This document shows positions 5,122 to 5,673 of a DNA stretch of 5,673 nt, in pieces; position 1 is the stretch's first letter, and each line of letters begins with the position of its first letter. The notes beneath the pieces were generated by a model. That model saw only the letters and a program-made list of their open reading frames with translations. It made no database searches and was not told the origin of the DNA. The DNA comes from an uncultured Clostridia bacterium (GTDB taxonomy: Bacteria > Bacillota > Clostridia > Christensenellales > CAG-138). The position numbers were made by a program, and so were the translations under genes. The stretch spans positions 1-5,673 of the forward strand of contig CAMZAY010000085.1 of the NCBI GenBank assembly GCA_947304365.1, in the 5' to 3' direction.

Positions 5122-5673
5122 ATGTTTTCTAAAATTCTGATTGCCAACCGCGGCGAGATTGCGGTGCGTATTATCCGCGCCTGCCGCGAGATGGGCATTT
5201 CCACCGTAGCGATCTACTCTCAGGCGGACAAGGACGCCATGCACGTCCAGCTCGCCGACGAGAGCTACTGCGTGGGCGGCAACCGCGTTGCGGACAGCTA
5301 TCTCAACATTCCGGCTATCCTCACGGTAGCGGTTGAGAGCGGCGCGCAGGCGATTCACCCCGGCTACGGACTGCTCAGCGAGAACGCCAAGTTCGTTTCT
5401 CTGTGCGAGCAGTGCAATATCAACTTCATCGGCCCGACCTCCTCCATGATCGGTATGCTCGGCGACAAGGACATGGCGCGCAAGACCATGCGTGCGGCAG
5501 GCGTCCCTGTCACGCCCGGCTGCGATATCGTCGAGGACGTGGCGCGCGCAAAGGCGGAGGCGGAGAAAATCGGCTTCCCGCTGCTGATCAAGGCGCGTTC
5601 GGGCGGCGGCGGCAAGGGTATCCGCCGCGTCGACAGCATCGACCAGTTTGAGGACGCCTTCCTTTCCGCTTCT
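5122..5673 (+). CDS. accC: Biotin carboxylase subunit of acetyl-CoA carboxylase AccC, N-terminal part (3' end outside window)
   Basis: AccC uses ATP and bicarbonate to carboxylate the biotin on AccB, the first half-reaction of acetyl-CoA carboxylase. The first 184 codons are present and the frame is open to the window end; the family is usually about 450 residues. The N-terminal biotin carboxylase domain is clear: ILIANRGEIAVRIIRAC (residues 5-21), HPGYGLLSENA (79-89, usually HPGYGFLSENA), K116 in GDK, a conserved ATP-contacting position, and the glycine-rich ATP-grasp loop at 161-164 within KARSGGGGKG (157-166). The ATG at 5122 follows AGAGG (5109-5113) by 8 bases. It lies 22 bases after fabZ. 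Standalone AccC is favoured over pyruvate or propionyl-CoA carboxylase by its neighbours accB and fabZ; the catalytic C-terminal half is not visible. Confidence 0.95.
   Translation, partial: MFSKILIANRGEIAVRIIRACREMGISTVAIYSQADKDAMHVQLADESYCVGGNRVADSYLNIPAILTVAVESGAQAIHPGYGLLSENAKFVSLCEQCNINFIGPTSSMIGMLGDKDMARKTMRAAGVPVTPGCDIVEDVARAKAEAEKIGFPLLIKARSGGGGKGIRRVDSIDQFEDAFLSAS

Overview
The window is an internal slice of a type II (dissociated) bacterial fatty-acid synthesis operon. Every supported gene is on the + strand. The order is fabK (3' end only) - fabD - [putative lipoprotein gene] - fabG - fabF - accB - fabZ - accC (5' part only). Without the bracketed gene this is the classic fabK-fabD-fabG-fabF-accB-fabZ-accC order known from streptococci and many Clostridia. 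FabK as the enoyl reductase, the gene order, strong AAGGAGG-type ribosome binding sites and high-GC codon use (many GGC, GCG, CGC and CTC codons) together suggest a GC-rich Firmicute, probably a gut-type Clostridia such as an Oscillospirales/Ruminococcaceae relative. That placement is an inference; no RNA gene or other marker is present to fix it.

Layout: 3-416 is the C-terminal part of FabK and overlaps fabD (404-1309) by 13 bases. Positions 1310-1353 form a short gap holding a 13-codon mini-ORF and a hairpin with a GGAA tetraloop. 1354-2169 encodes a 271-residue predicted lipoprotein that is not a known fatty-acid synthesis enzyme. Then follow fabG (2203-2946), fabF (2957-4192), accB (4223-4666), fabZ (4677-5099) and the first 184 codons of accC (5122 to the window end). 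Gaps between the core genes are only 10 to 30 bases. No terminator or convincing promoter is visible, so the genes are probably co-transcribed. No gene-free stretch exceeds 44 bases.

How the genes work together: AccB and AccC are the biotin carrier and biotin carboxylase of acetyl-CoA carboxylase, which makes malonyl-CoA. FabD moves malonyl onto acyl carrier protein. FabF condenses it with the growing chain, FabG reduces the keto group, FabZ removes water and FabK reduces the double bond. By analogy with related operons, fabH and acpP would be expected upstream and accD and accA downstream, but they are outside the window.

All core enzymes look intact, with visible catalytic residues. I see no new multi-gene system. 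The feature most worth a second look is the lipoprotein gene between fabD and fabG, together with the small structured leader in front of it.
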